From positions 156,235-220,234 of the forward strand of contig NZ_JAIVKY010000001.1 in the NCBI RefSeq assembly GCF_020524325.1: DNA of 64,000 nucleotides, read 5' to 3'. Source of the DNA: Sutcliffiella horikoshii. GTDB lineage: Bacteria; Bacillota; Bacilli; Bacillales; Bacillaceae_I. Below the pieces are notes generated by a model. That model saw only the letters and a list, made by a program, of their open reading frames with translations, was not told the origin of the DNA and searched no databases. This document shows, piece after piece, positions 52,342 to 61,298 of the stretch. Made by a program: the position numbers and the translations under genes. Position 1 is the stretch's first letter. Each line of letters begins with the position of its first letter.

Positions 52342-54219
52342 TCATTTTAAAAGATCCTCAAATTCATCTACCAGCTCTTCAAACCTTTTTAACGATTCTT
52401 CAATTGGTTCTTTTTTACTCATGTCCACTCCAGACCGTTTCAGAATATCGATTGGTGGTAGGCTGCCACCTGAAGAGAACAGCTCTTTTACTATCTTGTT
52501 TTGTGCCTCAGCGCCGCCTTCTTCCAGTTGTTCTGCAAGGGCTGCGGAAGCGGCAAAACTTGTTGCATATTGATACGTATAGAAGCTTGAATGGAAAAAG
52601 TGAGGAACCCTCGCCCATTCCATCGCGATTTCCTTGTCAACGTCCATGTCCTTCCCATAATACTTTTTATTGAGATCATAATAGACCCCTTTAATAGCCT
52701 CTGCATGTAAAGGCTCTTCGTTTTGTCCCATTTCATGAATTATCTTTTCAAACTCCGCGAATTGCGTTTGACGGAATAGCGTTACCCTAAAATCCTCTAA
52801 GTATTGATAGAGAGCATGAATTTTTTCTTCCTTCGTTGTTGCTTCATCCATCAATTGCTTATGAAGAAGATGCTCTTGCAAGGTAGAGGAAACTTCCGCC
52901 GTAAACGTCACATATCTTGCATCTTGATAAGGCTGCTTTTCATTGGAAAAATAAGAATGCATCGCATGTCCCATCTCATGTGCAAGAGTCAAGGCATCAC
53001 TAGGAAGTCCCTGATAATTCAATAAAACAAATGGATGGGAGTCATATGACCCTATTTGATAAGCTCCTGTAGCTTTACCCGGAGTGTTATAAACATCCAC
53101 CCAATTGGAAGAGAGCCCCTTTGATAGCGTTTTGATATAAGCCTCTCCTATCGGTGATAACCCCTTTATGACTATTTCCTTTGCCTCTTCATATGGAATC
53201 TTTTCCTCTTTTGTATAAGGAGAAGGGGCAGATAAATCGTACATATGCATGGAACCGTCGATGCCAACATATTTCTCTTTCAATTTAAGGTATCGATGAA
53301 ATAATGGAAGTCCTTCTTCAACGGTGTCTATTAGTTGTGTGTAAACTTTCGGGTCAATATCGTTTCTCTTTAGATGAGCTTCTAACGAGGAAGAATAGTT
53401 CCTCGTTGTAGCAAAAAAGTTATTCGCTTTTACGATATTGGCAAGCATGGAAGCAAAGGTATCCTGGTAATTTTCAAGGGTCTGGTAATACGTTTGGAAA
53501 GCAGCCTTCCTCACTTCCCGGTCCTTGCTTGACATATAAACTGAATACAAAGGTGCAGACATTTCATACACTTTTTCCTTTACCGTAAAGCTTGGGAGGA
53601 CAAGGTCTTTAGACATCATCGTAAAAAGCTCGCTCGGTGCGTTAACAATCGGCATTGTTTTAATTAGCATTTTCTCCATTTCTGGAGGCAGAGAATGAAT
53701 TTTATCCTCATACGTATCTTTTAAATGGTTGTAATATGGCTTAAGTTTTGGACTTTCGAGAATCTCCTGCCACTTTTCCTTATCAATTGCCTGCAATTCA
53801 TTCGAGAACCATGCTGTCCGCTCCACCACATAGATCATCATATTTTGACCTTCATCAGATAGGGCCTGAGCGGATGTATTGCTAATGTCTACATCCAGGT
53901 TGATTCTTGAATAGACAAAGATTTTTTCCATTAAGCGAAATAGCTCAAAATAGTCTTCTAAAAGGGGGAGGATTTGTTTATCACTGTCCAGCTTTTCTTC
54001 TTTTTTGGCAAAACGATCTGCCAGCTTTTTGGCTTTATACACATCCTGTTTCCATTGCGTTTCATTCTTATATAGAGTCTGTAGGTTCCATTTATATTCG
54101 GCTGGAATATCAGCACGTGATTTGTAGGTTGGGCTTTCTGCGTTGGTTAGAGTTGTGGTGAAACTTAGAATGACGGTTATTAATAGTGATATGATGATTC
54201 GTGTGGTTTTCATTATCAT
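52342..54219 (-). CDS. pepF: Exported oligoendopeptidase F-like M3 metallopeptidase
   Basis: 625 residues. Zinc motif HEMGH in LTLAHEMGHAMHSYFS (about residue 410) with Glu ligand downstream in TFTAEVSSTLQEHLL. The rest follows PepF. Unlike usual cytosolic PepF, it has a clear signal peptide (hydrophobic ~5-24, cleavage probably after TNA near 27), so it should act outside the membrane on short peptides. GGGAGG lies 13 nt before ATG 54219. The gene is not part of the B. subtilis order here. Confidence 0.88.
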   Translation of the reverse strand: MIMKTTRIIISLLITVILSFTTTLTNAESPTYKSRADIPAEYKWNLQTLYKNETQWKQDVYKAKKLADRFAKKEEKLDSDKQILPLLEDYFELFRLMEKIFVYSRINLDVDISNTSAQALSDEGQNMMIYVVERTAWFSNELQAIDKEKWQEILESPKLKPYYNHLKDTYEDKIHSLPPEMEKMLIKTMPIVNAPSELFTMMSKDLVLPSFTVKEKVYEMSAPLYSVYMSSKDREVRKAAFQTYYQTLENYQDTFASMLANIVKANNFFATTRNYSSSLEAHLKRNDIDPKVYTQLIDTVEEGLPLFHRYLKLKEKYVGIDGSMHMYDLSAPSPYTKEEKIPYEEAKEIVIKGLSPIGEAYIKTLSKGLSSNWVDVYNTPGKATGAYQIGSYDSHPFVLLNYQGLPSDALTLAHEMGHAMHSYFSNEKQPYQDARYVTFTAEVSSTLQEHLLHKQLMDEATTKEEKIHALYQYLEDFRVTLFRQTQFAEFEKIIHEMGQNEEPLHAEAIKGVYYDLNKKYYGKDMDVDKEIAMEWARVPHFFHSSFYTYQYATSFAASAALAEQLEEGGAEAQNKIVKELFSSGGSLPPIDILKRSGVDMSKKEPIEESLKRFEELVDEFEDLLK

Positions 54220-54340
54220 TGTGGTCGTGGTCCTCCCTTAGTTTTCTGCTAAGGGTTAGTGTTTGTTTTCCAGCTTTTTCTATACATTTAGTTTAGGATG
54301 AGGGGGTTGGTAAGGGTACTTGAGTTTCTGAGAGGGAAAA

Positions 54341-54520
54341 AAGAATGTCCGGGTCGATGAAGACATTCTTGGGGTAGATTTTGTGATGAAAGTGTCTTCA
54401 TAAGGTGCATGAAGACACTTTCGGGGTGATTTACGCGTTGGAAGTGTCTTCATCAACTGGATGAAGACACTCTTAGGGTCTATTTCGCGATGAAAGTGCC
54501 TTCATCCAGTTAAATAAAGG
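54341..54520. repeat. 52-bp tandem repeat array C with perfect dyads
   Basis: Units start (AAGTG...) at 54390, 54442 and 54494, exactly 52 bp apart, after a first diverged 49-bp unit at 54341. Each has GTGTCTTCAT-N7-ATGAAGACAC as a full 10-bp dyad in the best two. The text between dyads differs from arrays A and B, but period and dyad core are the same. Region 54220-54546 has no gene. Confidence 0.93.
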
Positions 54521-54546
54521 TGTAGCTATGATTTGTGTAAATCCCC

Positions 54547-55179
54547 CTACCATTTCAAACCATTAACCAAAGAAATTATTTCACCTGCGTCTTCTCTCCC
54601 CCATTGTTCAATTTCTTGTCTTAAGGAAGATAGGGTCCCATATCCTTTCACAAAACTGTTTAACCTCGCTACCAAAGTAGCATTGGTGAAGGCCTCTTCA
54701 GTAGCGAAGTGCTCTCGTAACTTTTGTGTCGCACTTGAATACCTTTTTAGGTAATATTTCTGGTGTTTTTCTTCAGCAAGAGTGAAATGAACAAGTGGTG
54801 CAATTTCCGTTCCTATTGATTGCGAGTTAGTACCTTGTATTTCTTGCTTTATTTTTTCTAAATCTTCTTTTTGATAAATGTCATGGTATAAAAATAAGGA
54901 TAGATATTGCCTGCCTTTATAATTTCCTCGATTGGAATTATGTGAGCTCCAAAAATGTCGGACAATATCTTCAAAAGTTATTTGATTAGGATCAAAGTCA
55001 ATCTGTAGACACTCGGTGTGATCTCCCATTTGTTTGTAGGTAGGCGTCTGAGTGGTTCCACCTGCGTAGCCTACTCTTGTGCGAATGATTCCTCTCAAAT
55101 ACCCGAACCGGGCATCAGTTCCCCAGAATCAGCCCATGCCGAGAGTGGCGGTTTGGAGGTTGTGGTCATGATTGGTCAT
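54547..55179 (-). CDS. msrA: Peptide methionine sulfoxide reductase MsrA, probable selenoprotein (in-frame TGA at the active site)
   Basis: A good AAAGGAG site stands 10 nt before ATG 55179. The frame reads LGMG-(TGA)-FWGTDARFG, then RTRVGYAGGTTQTPTYKQMG and the rest of an intact MsrA to 54547 (210 residues counting the TGA). In MsrA the residue at the TGA is the catalytic Cys of GCFWG. Codon 17 TGA is followed after 13 nt by a 7-bp stem with loop GTT, which fits a bacterial SECIS. So the TGA probably encodes selenocysteine, as in a few known MsrA selenoproteins. The alternative is a nonsense mutation at this very codon. MsrA repairs oxidised methionine. Confidence 0.85.
55099..55115 (-). promoter_or_regulatory. 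Candidate bacterial SECIS element of msrA
   Basis: ATGCCCG-GTT-CGGGTAT on the minus strand: 7-bp stem (one G-T pair), 3-nt loop whose first base is G. The loop begins 20 nt after the TGA at 55129-55131, inside the 16-37 nt range given for bacterial SECIS elements. Confidence 0.7.
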
Positions 55180-55255
55180 TGTATGTGCTCCTTTCTTTGG
55201 GAAGAGTTATTGTTTATTAGTGTTAAGTTAGCATGAATAATTATGTATGTACAAC

Positions 55256-55284
55256 AAAAACCAGCTCCTCCAAAGAGAGCTGGT
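55256..55284 (-). terminator. Terminator of the art operon
   Basis: ACCAGCTC / GAGCTGGT, 9-nt loop, then T5 on the minus strand. Confidence 0.9.
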
Positions 55285-55296
55285 CCCACCTCAATC

Positions 55297-56019
55297 CTAC
55301 AACATCTTCTCCAAAAACACCTTAGCACGCTCGGACTTCGGAGCTGTAAAAAACTCAACGGGCGGCGCGTCCTCCACAAGCATTCCATCATCAAGGAACA
55401 ATACGCGGTCAGCAACCTCACGGGCAAAGCCCATCTCATGTGTCACAATAGCCATTGTCATTCCCGTTTGGGCAAGAGCTTTCATTACTTCAAGTACCTC
55501 TTTTACCATCTCCGGATCCAAGGCCGAAGTTGGTTCATCAAACAACATTACCTCGGGGTCCATCGCAAGAGCTCTGGCAATTGCCACACGCTGCTTTTGA
55601 CCTCCAGACAGGCGATTAGGATATTCCTTCGCTTTCTCAGCTAGTCCCACTTTTGCAAGCAGATCCGTCCCTTTCGCTTCGGCTTCCTTTTTCGAAACTC
55701 CTTTTACAGATACAGGAGCATATGTTAAGTTTTCTAGAACTGTCTTGTGAGGAAACAAGTGAAAGTGTTGAAAAACCATTCCCAAATCCTGACGCACTTT
55801 ATTGATGTTCGTTTTCTTATTTGCAACATCTTGGTCTTTAATCCAAATGTGACCGGAAGTTGGCTCTTCCAGTAGATTCATACAGCGAAGTAAAGTGGAT
55901 TTCCCAGACCCAGAAGGCCCGATGATTGCCACTACTTCCCCTTCTTTAATTTGTGTAGAAATCCCCTTTAACACTTCTAGTTTGCCAAAGGATTTATGCA
56001 AATCTTCTATTTTAATCAT
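55297..56019 (-). CDS. artR: Arginine-type ABC transporter ATPase ArtR
   Basis: 240 residues. Walker A GPSGSGKS, signature LSGGQKQR, Walker [15 protein letters not shown], switch THEMGF. Polar amino acid uptake class (HisP/GlnQ). In B. subtilis the homologue YqiZ/ArtR serves the high-affinity arginine system. The start overlaps artQ by 8 nt. Confidence 0.9.
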   Translation of the reverse strand: MIKIEDLHKSFGKLEVLKGISTQIKEGEVVAIIGPSGSGKSTLLRCMNLLEEPTSGHIWIKDQDVANKKTNINKVRQDLGMVFQHFHLFPHKTVLENLTYAPVSVKGVSKKEAEAKGTDLLAKVGLAEKAKEYPNRLSGGQKQRVAIARALAMDPEVMLFDEPTSALDPEMVKEVLEVMKALAQTGMTMAIVTHEMGFAREVADRVLFLDDGMLVEDAPPVEFFTAPKSERAKVFLEKML

Positions 56020-56680
56020 AGCGTCTCATTCTCCTTTCAATGAGCTTGCCAATCAATGTTAGAATCATTACTAACACGTAATAGATAAGTCCGGCAAACA
56101 TGAATGCTTCTAAGTATGCATAAGTATTCGATGCTGTCATAAAAGAACGCCTCATGACGTCCATTACGCCGATAACTGTAACTATTGCTGATTCTTTAGT
56201 AAGTGTAATATATTCATTCATAAGTGCTGGTAAGATATTTTTTAATGCTTGCGGTAAAATGATGTCTTTCATCATTTGGCGATATGGTACGCCAAGGGCC
56301 ATGGCAGCTTCTCGCTGTCCTTTATCAACTGCCATAATTCCTGCACGGATTACCTCAGAAATATATGCCCCTGAGTTTAACCCGAATGCAAGGATGGCAG
56401 CAGTAACCGGTTCAAGCGTGATGCCAATTGCTTGCGGCAATCCAAAAAATATTAACATTAATTGAAGAACAAGCGGTGTTCCTCGGAATATGGATGTATA
56501 AATATCCGCAAAGATTCTAAGCAGTTTGATTCTGCCAATCTTACATAAAGCCAATAGCGTTCCAATGATAAAACCTAGTATCCCAGCCAGTGATACGACT
56601 TGGAGCGTTACCTTTACACCCGCAAGGATATAATCCATGGAACCCGTTATGGCGCTAAAATCTAAGAAGTCGATCGTCAA
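56012..56680 (-). CDS. artQ: Arginine-type ABC transporter permease ArtQ
   Basis: 222 residues, five or six membrane helices. The family pattern [15 protein letters not shown] near the start, the box [14 protein letters not shown] and the EAA loop [25 protein letters not shown] are all present. Forms the membrane channel with ArtP and ArtR. B. subtilis counterpart YqiY. Lies 77 bp after artP with a hairpin between them. Confidence 0.9.
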   Translation of the reverse strand: MTIDFLDFSAITGSMDYILAGVKVTLQVVSLAGILGFIIGTLLALCKIGRIKLLRIFADIYTSIFRGTPLVLQLMLIFFGLPQAIGITLEPVTAAILAFGLNSGAYISEVIRAGIMAVDKGQREAAMALGVPYRQMMKDIILPQALKNILPALMNEYITLTKESAIVTVIGVMDVMRRSFMTASNTYAYLEAFMFAGLIYYVLVMILTLIGKLIERRMRRYD

Positions 56681-56712
56681 GTGCTACCAGTCCTTTCTGT
56701 CATATTAACAAG

Positions 56713-56749
56713 AAAATCAAAAGGGCGGTTACTGCACCCTTTTGATTTT
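56713..56749 (-). terminator. Intercistronic hairpin between artP and artQ
   Basis: AAAATCAAAAGGG / CCCTTTTGATTTT, a perfect 13-bp stem, 11-nt loop, weak T tail. It probably causes partial termination or protects the upstream artP message, giving more binding protein than permease. Confidence 0.8.
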
Positions 56750-56757
56750 GTATAGTC

Positions 56758-57549
56758 TTATTCTTCTTCCCCACCGAACCATTTGTTGATTAACTTTTCC
56801 ATCTCACCGTTCTCTTCCATTTCTTTTAGAACACGGTTGAATTCCTCTGTTAATTCGCTGCCTTTTGGAAGGGCAATTGCAGATCCTTCTTCATCAGATT
56901 CAAGTGTAAAACCAGTAAGGTCTGCATCTTTTTCCATGAACCCTTTCATAACTGTATCTTCAATTATTGCTGCATCAAAACGGCCAGTTTTCAAATCTTG
57001 AACAATTTGTGGGATGCGGTCACGGTTTTCAATAGTAATATTCACTTCTTCCGCAATTTCTTCGGCTTTATCATATTGGATCGATCCCATCTGAACCCCA
57101 ACCGTTTTACCTTCTAAATCTTCCAAACTAGTAATATTGCTATCTTTCAATGAAACAATCATGTGATTGGCTGTATAATATACATCTGTAAAATCAACTT
57201 GCTCAGCGCGCTCTTCTGTCGGTGTCATACCCGCCAAAATAAGATCGATGTTACCTGATTTCATAGCGGTAATTAAGCTACTAAAATCCATATCTTGAAC
57301 TTTCAATTCATAACCAAGTTCTTCTGTAATAGCTTTTGCAAGGTCCACATCAAAACCGATAATTTCTTCTCCAACTTCAGTATCAATGTACTCAAAAGGC
57401 GGATAGTCTGCGGAAGTTCCCATTACTAACACTTTCTTTCCATCTTCACCTTCTCCACTCGTTTCATCCCCGTTCCCGGATGTTCCACAAGCGGACAACA
57501 AGCCTACTACTAAAATACTAATTAATGAATACAAAAACCATTTTCTCAC
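56758..57549 (-). CDS. artP: Arginine-type ABC transporter substrate-binding lipoprotein ArtP
   Basis: 263 residues. Lipobox LLSAC at residue 21, acidic linker, then a family 3 solute-binding domain: VLVMGTSADYPPFEYID, GFDVDLAKAITEELG and AGMTPTEERAEQVDFT, the class signature. It captures an amino acid, likely arginine, at the outer membrane face. First gene of the operon; promoter and a possible ARG box lie upstream. Confidence 0.92.
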   Translation of the reverse strand: MRKWFLYSLISILVVGLLSACGTSGNGDETSGEGEDGKKVLVMGTSADYPPFEYIDTEVGEEIIGFDVDLAKAITEELGYELKVQDMDFSSLITAMKSGNIDLILAGMTPTEERAEQVDFTDVYYTANHMIVSLKDSNITSLEDLEGKTVGVQMGSIQYDKAEEIAEEVNITIENRDRIPQIVQDLKTGRFDAAIIEDTVMKGFMEKDADLTGFTLESDEEGSAIALPKGSELTEEFNRVLKEMEENGEMEKLINKWFGGEEE

Positions 57550-57598
57550 AATAATTTCCCCCTGTTCTTTTTTTCAGAAAAGTTAAAAATTTAATCTA

Positions 57599-57627
57599 AT
57601 TATGAAACAAACCTACATATAAATCAA
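57599..57627 (-). promoter_or_regulatory. Promoter of artPQR
   Basis: -35 TTGATT and -10 CATAAT on the minus strand with a 17-bp spacer, ~50 bp before the artP start. Confidence 0.65.
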
Positions 57628-57673
57628 GTGTTATTATGATGTATGTTTATTCGGATAAATGTATTTTAACACA

Positions 57674-57691
57674 TGTTAATATTTATGCAAT
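57674..57691 (-). promoter_or_regulatory. Possible ARG box (AhrC site) upstream of artP
   Basis: The 18-bp site matches the ARG-box consensus TNTGNATWWWWATNCANA at 10 of 12 fixed or W-type positions. AhrC control would fit an arginine transporter; AT-rich sequence makes chance matches easy. Confidence 0.35.
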
Positions 57692-57818
57692 ATAGTTAAT
57701 AAAGATAAATAAAGTTTTTCTATTTTTATTATTCTGAAATATACGATTCTTGTTATAATTCCTTTAGTCTAGGTTCATGTTATAATTACAATGGACTAGA
57801 AAAAGGAGGTGAAAAAAT

Positions 57819-58415
57819 ATGAATAGAGATGCTAAATTGGATTTGATTTTGAATAGGATGTTGGATTTTCAACAGTCTCAAGACGAAATGAAAAAAGAAT
57901 TAAAAGGATTAAACGAAAAAACTTCCATCCTCTCTGACAATCAGATCCTAATGAAGGATGAGATTCGTGGGCTTAACGAGAAAACTTCCATCCTCTCTGT
58001 GAACCAGATCCTGATGAAGGATGAGATTCGCGGACTTAACGAGAAAACTTCCACACTCTCCGAGAACCAGATCCTGATGAAGGATGAGATTCGTGAGCTT
58101 AACGAGAAAACTTCCACACTCTCCGAGAATCAAATACTGATGAAGAATGAGATTACCGGACTTAATGAAAAGACGTTTATGCTTACAGCCGGACAGCATC
58201 AAATAAAAGAAGAACTTCATTCTTTGACAAACACCACTGGTACACTTCGGGAAGAATTCTATTTATTCAAGCATGATGTGAACGACCGGTTTAATGAGAT
58301 AAACGCTACTCTGACTAGAATAGAAGAGGATCAAACGAAGGATATTGAAGCAATACTTGAAGAAATATCTGCAAAATTGGATGAAAGAGATCAACGTGAT
58401 TTTGAATCATCATAA
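57819..58415 (+). CDS. Coiled-coil protein with 21-residue repeats
   Basis: 198 residues with a strong AAAGGAGGTG site. From residue ~31 there are four near-identical 21-residue units with the core LNEKTSILS-x-NQILMKDEI and a fifth diverged unit, then a final heptad-rich region. 21 residues equal three heptads, so the protein should be one long rod. The units are also near-identical in DNA (63 bp), showing recent expansion or contraction. No membrane segment or signal peptide. Function unknown. Confidence 0.8.
   Translation: MNRDAKLDLILNRMLDFQQSQDEMKKELKGLNEKTSILSDNQILMKDEIRGLNEKTSILSVNQILMKDEIRGLNEKTSTLSENQILMKDEIRELNEKTSTLSENQILMKNEITGLNEKTFMLTAGQHQIKEELHSLTNTTGTLREEFYLFKHDVNDRFNEINATLTRIEEDQTKDIEAILEEISAKLDERDQRDFESS
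57907..58179. repeat. 63-bp tandem repeats inside the coiled-coil gene
   Basis: Units containing AACGAGAAAACTTCCA and CAGATCCTGATGAAGG recur every 63 bp, at least four times, with few base differences. Confidence 0.9.
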
Positions 58416-58492
58416 TTAATTTCCTTAAATATACCCAATGGAGTTTGTCCTCGTAAGAACTTCTATAGTAAAACATTTATAAAAATTCCTTT

Positions 58493-58535
58493 AAAAAAGT
58501 GCAGGGAGCACTTTTTACGAAAAGTGTCCCCTGCA
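58493..58535 (-). terminator. Terminator of the regulator-kinase-sigma operon
   Basis: On the minus strand GTGCAGGG pairs with CCCTGCAC and, after a 2-nt internal loop, CACTTTT with AAAAGTG; T6 follows. Confidence 0.93.
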
Positions 58536-58550
58536 CCAACAATAATCCCC

Positions 58551-59057
58551 CTAAGCACTCAACTCTACAGCCATTCGCTCTTTTAACTTCCTTCTAGCTC
58601 TATGGATCTTCGATTTCACTGTAGCTGGATTCATCTCCAAAGCTTTAGCGATTTCCCGCTCCTTTAATCCCTTTTCCATTTTTAGAACGAGCAGCTTCTT
58701 GTCTTCAATTGTGAAGTCTTCCATCTTTTCATCCAAGAGCTCTTTCAACAATTTCGCTTCCACTTCTGCTGCAACATTATGGCGTGCTTCTTTTCCAAGA
58801 CTATCTAACACATCTAATTCCATTGGACATCCACCGATTTTTTTCTCTCGTCTAATAAAATCAATAGCTGTTCTTGTTGCAATCACGCAGAGCCAAGCTC
58901 CTACTTTATCACTCTCTTGTAAACTATCCAACTTCTTATACGCCTTTATAAAAGTTTCCTGCACATTGTCTTCAGCCAACTGTCGGTCGCGAATAAGAGA
59001 AAAACTCACATGAAAGACCCTGTCATAATGCACATTATATATTGTAGTGAAATCCAC
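58551..59057 (-). CDS. ECF-type RNA polymerase sigma factor
   Basis: 168 residues. Region 2 reads FHVSFSLIRDRQLAEDNVQETFIKAYKKL with RTAIDFIRRE; region 4 has LKMEKGLKEREIAKALEMNPATVKSKIHRARRKLKE, a clear helix-turn-helix. It would direct polymerase to its own promoters. The start is GTG at 59057, directly behind the kinase stop, so translation is coupled. No anti-sigma gene is adjacent; the histidine kinase upstream takes that position, which is unusual. Confidence 0.9.
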   Translation of the reverse strand: MDFTTIYNVHYDRVFHVSFSLIRDRQLAEDNVQETFIKAYKKLDSLQESDKVGAWLCVIATRTAIDFIRREKKIGGCPMELDVLDSLGKEARHNVAAEVEAKLLKELLDEKMEDFTIEDKKLLVLKMEKGLKEREIAKALEMNPATVKSKIHRARRKLKERMAVELSA

Positions 59058-61298
59058 TTATTCCACCACTCTCAAGCAGATAATCACTTTAAATAAATCC
59101 CCATCCGTTTCAATATCGAGACTGCCTTCATGCAAATCAATAATCGACTTAGCAATCGCAAGTCCGAGGCCAGATCCTTCCGTATTCCTAGATGTATCTC
59201 CTCTTTTAAAACGTTCGTATAATTCCTCACTTTGATCATTCAATTCATATTTTGAAACATTTTTAAACGTGATTTTTGCTTTATCACCAAGCTGTTGAAC
59301 CTGAATATATACACGTGAGTTTTCTAATGAATACTTCACAATATTTCCAATTAAATTATCAAATACACGCCACATTTTCTGTCCATCCACCATGGCATAT
59401 AAAGGTTTATCCGGGTTGGCAACACGAAATTGCAAATTAGATTCTTTCAATGAATTATCATATTCCGCCAGCGCTTGTTGCAGAAGTTGATTAAGGTCCA
59501 CTCGCTCTTTTACAAGCTCGATATTACCACTTGCCATCTTTGATACTTCAAATAAATCCTCAATTAAACCCTTTAAACGTTGTGACTTTCTATCAATAAT
59601 CTCCAGGTACGCGGACCGGTCCTCAGCAGTCAGGTCGTTTTTCTTCAAAAGCTCCGTGTATGTGATGATGGAGGTCAAAGGTGTCCGAAGATCATGGCTG
59701 ACATTTGTAATCAGCTCCGTTTTCAAGCGTTCACTTTTTGCCTGCTCATTTAATGACACCTTTACTCCTTGATTCAATATATTTAGGTTTGCTGCCATTT
59801 TAGCAAGGATTGAATTTCCTTTTACTTCAAGTGGATCGCCTAATTTTCCTAAAGCCATCTCTTCAGTTTTTATAGATATCTTATTAAAATTACCGACACT
59901 CTTTACTAAAAGAATAAACGTCGGCACTCCTATGAAAACAGCGAACAAGAAATATAGCAGGAAGAAAGCTATATCAATAAAAATCATAAAGAATCCAAGG
60001 CCTAGTCCAAAGACGATCGTCAGGAGAACGAACACTTGGATGCCTGTAGTTGTATTTAAAAATGCGTCCTTTACGATAAGGAAGAGCTTTTTATACACCT
60101 TTTTACAAAATCTTAATACTCTAAGAAGCACACTTCTTGTCCATGCTTCCTTAAAATCAGACATATTTCGCATGGTTGCTATCAAATATCTTATTTGGTA
60201 GTAGGTTAGTAAACTCAAGCATGCAGCGACTAGAATACTAATTATGAATTCAGTGGCCCATGCAGTTGATAAGCTGTATGTCAATTGATTAATACAATCA
60301 TGAGCCCACATTAAACTGAACAATAACAAAAAGGTAGTTAATCCCAAGGCTGCAATCCTTAAGTCAACTGGAATTTTTTTATATAGCTTTTGCCACTTCC
60401 CCGCTTGTTTTGGCAGAGAAACAATTTTTAACATGGTGATAAACCATAATAATGATACAATCAGTGAACTTATCCCAAGTCTCCAAAACCAAATCCTATT
60501 CTCTTCATAATTAGTTTTAAAAGTCATCAATAGGCTATCGGATGAAAGTTCTAATGGCACACCAATCTTCCCATTAAAATCACCTTTAACCTCCGCCAGT
60601 GCTTGGTACAACCAATCCTCATAGGGCCAATTGTATGAATGAAAATACCTATCTCCATGTATCGTGTAATTGGTAACATATTGCATGTTGTTTTCATTGA
60701 ATAATTGTTCTTTTGAATTAATTTGGGCATCTGTGTTAGTATAGCTTTCGCCGTTTTGTTCAAAAAAGTATAACAACTCATCGCTGAGCAGAGATGAAAT
60801 AGGAGGGAAGTTACTTTCATCTTCAAAGTAGGCTTCCACTATTTTTTCTTTTTCTGCTCTTATTTTCTTCTCTACATGTTCATCACTAGAAAAGTTCTTT
60901 TGAATATCATCTAATTTTTCATTTCTTTCAGCTACTATCTCTTCTGGTTGCTCGCTTATCTCGCCATCCTCTGCAAGTTGAAGACGCTCCTCATATTGAT
61001 AGCGGATGTTATCAAGTTGAGCATCCAAAGAACCATATTTATAACGATGCTCTTCTATTTCTTCCATGGAGACGTGTATCTTTTCTTTAACACTCTCTTC
61101 AGATAACGTTCCTAATTCGCTGGTAATCAAATAATTGGCATATTGCGCAAGTTCCTGCTGAAATTCTTCTGTCTCAAAATAACTTTCCTGATTGAACCTA
61201 TCTAAATTTAATATAAAATAAAAGCTTCCACTTAACGCACAAACAAAAACTAGTGCCATTAAAAAAGCTACTATTCTATTTCTCCATCTTGTACCCAA
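59058..61298 (-). CDS. Multi-membrane-spanning sensor histidine kinase
   Basis: 746 residues. One membrane helix (~10-31), a large outside domain (~32-270) rich in Glu and Lys, then about six helices (~272-465), a HAMP-like linker, and the kinase core: phosphoacceptor His in NVSHDLRTPLTSI, N box NLIGNIVKYS, G2 box GSGLGLAIAKS. The partner is the response regulator just upstream, which it overlaps by 23 nt. TTG 61298 is used; AGGTGG is 10 nt before. Signal unknown, probably cell envelope. Confidence 0.9.
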   Translation of the reverse strand: MGTRWRNRIVAFLMALVFVCALSGSFYFILNLDRFNQESYFETEEFQQELAQYANYLITSELGTLSEESVKEKIHVSMEEIEEHRYKYGSLDAQLDNIRYQYEERLQLAEDGEISEQPEEIVAERNEKLDDIQKNFSSDEHVEKKIRAEKEKIVEAYFEDESNFPPISSLLSDELLYFFEQNGESYTNTDAQINSKEQLFNENNMQYVTNYTIHGDRYFHSYNWPYEDWLYQALAEVKGDFNGKIGVPLELSSDSLLMTFKTNYEENRIWFWRLGISSLIVSLLWFITMLKIVSLPKQAGKWQKLYKKIPVDLRIAALGLTTFLLLFSLMWAHDCINQLTYSLSTAWATEFIISILVAACLSLLTYYQIRYLIATMRNMSDFKEAWTRSVLLRVLRFCKKVYKKLFLIVKDAFLNTTTGIQVFVLLTIVFGLGLGFFMIFIDIAFFLLYFLFAVFIGVPTFILLVKSVGNFNKISIKTEEMALGKLGDPLEVKGNSILAKMAANLNILNQGVKVSLNEQAKSERLKTELITNVSHDLRTPLTSIITYTELLKKNDLTAEDRSAYLEIIDRKSQRLKGLIEDLFEVSKMASGNIELVKERVDLNQLLQQALAEYDNSLKESNLQFRVANPDKPLYAMVDGQKMWRVFDNLIGNIVKYSLENSRVYIQVQQLGDKAKITFKNVSKYELNDQSEELYERFKRGDTSRNTEGSGLGLAIAKSIIDLHEGSLDIETDGDLFKVIICLRVVE

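Noticed and set aside
54547..55098. Reading msrA as a shorter gene starting at TTG 55098
   Set aside because: No ribosome binding site there, and it would lack the whole catalytic GCFWG region, while the upstream ATG has a good site in the same frame.
57674..57691. Firm ARG box call for artPQR
   Set aside because: The match is only 10 of 12 in very AT-rich DNA; kept as a low-confidence feature.
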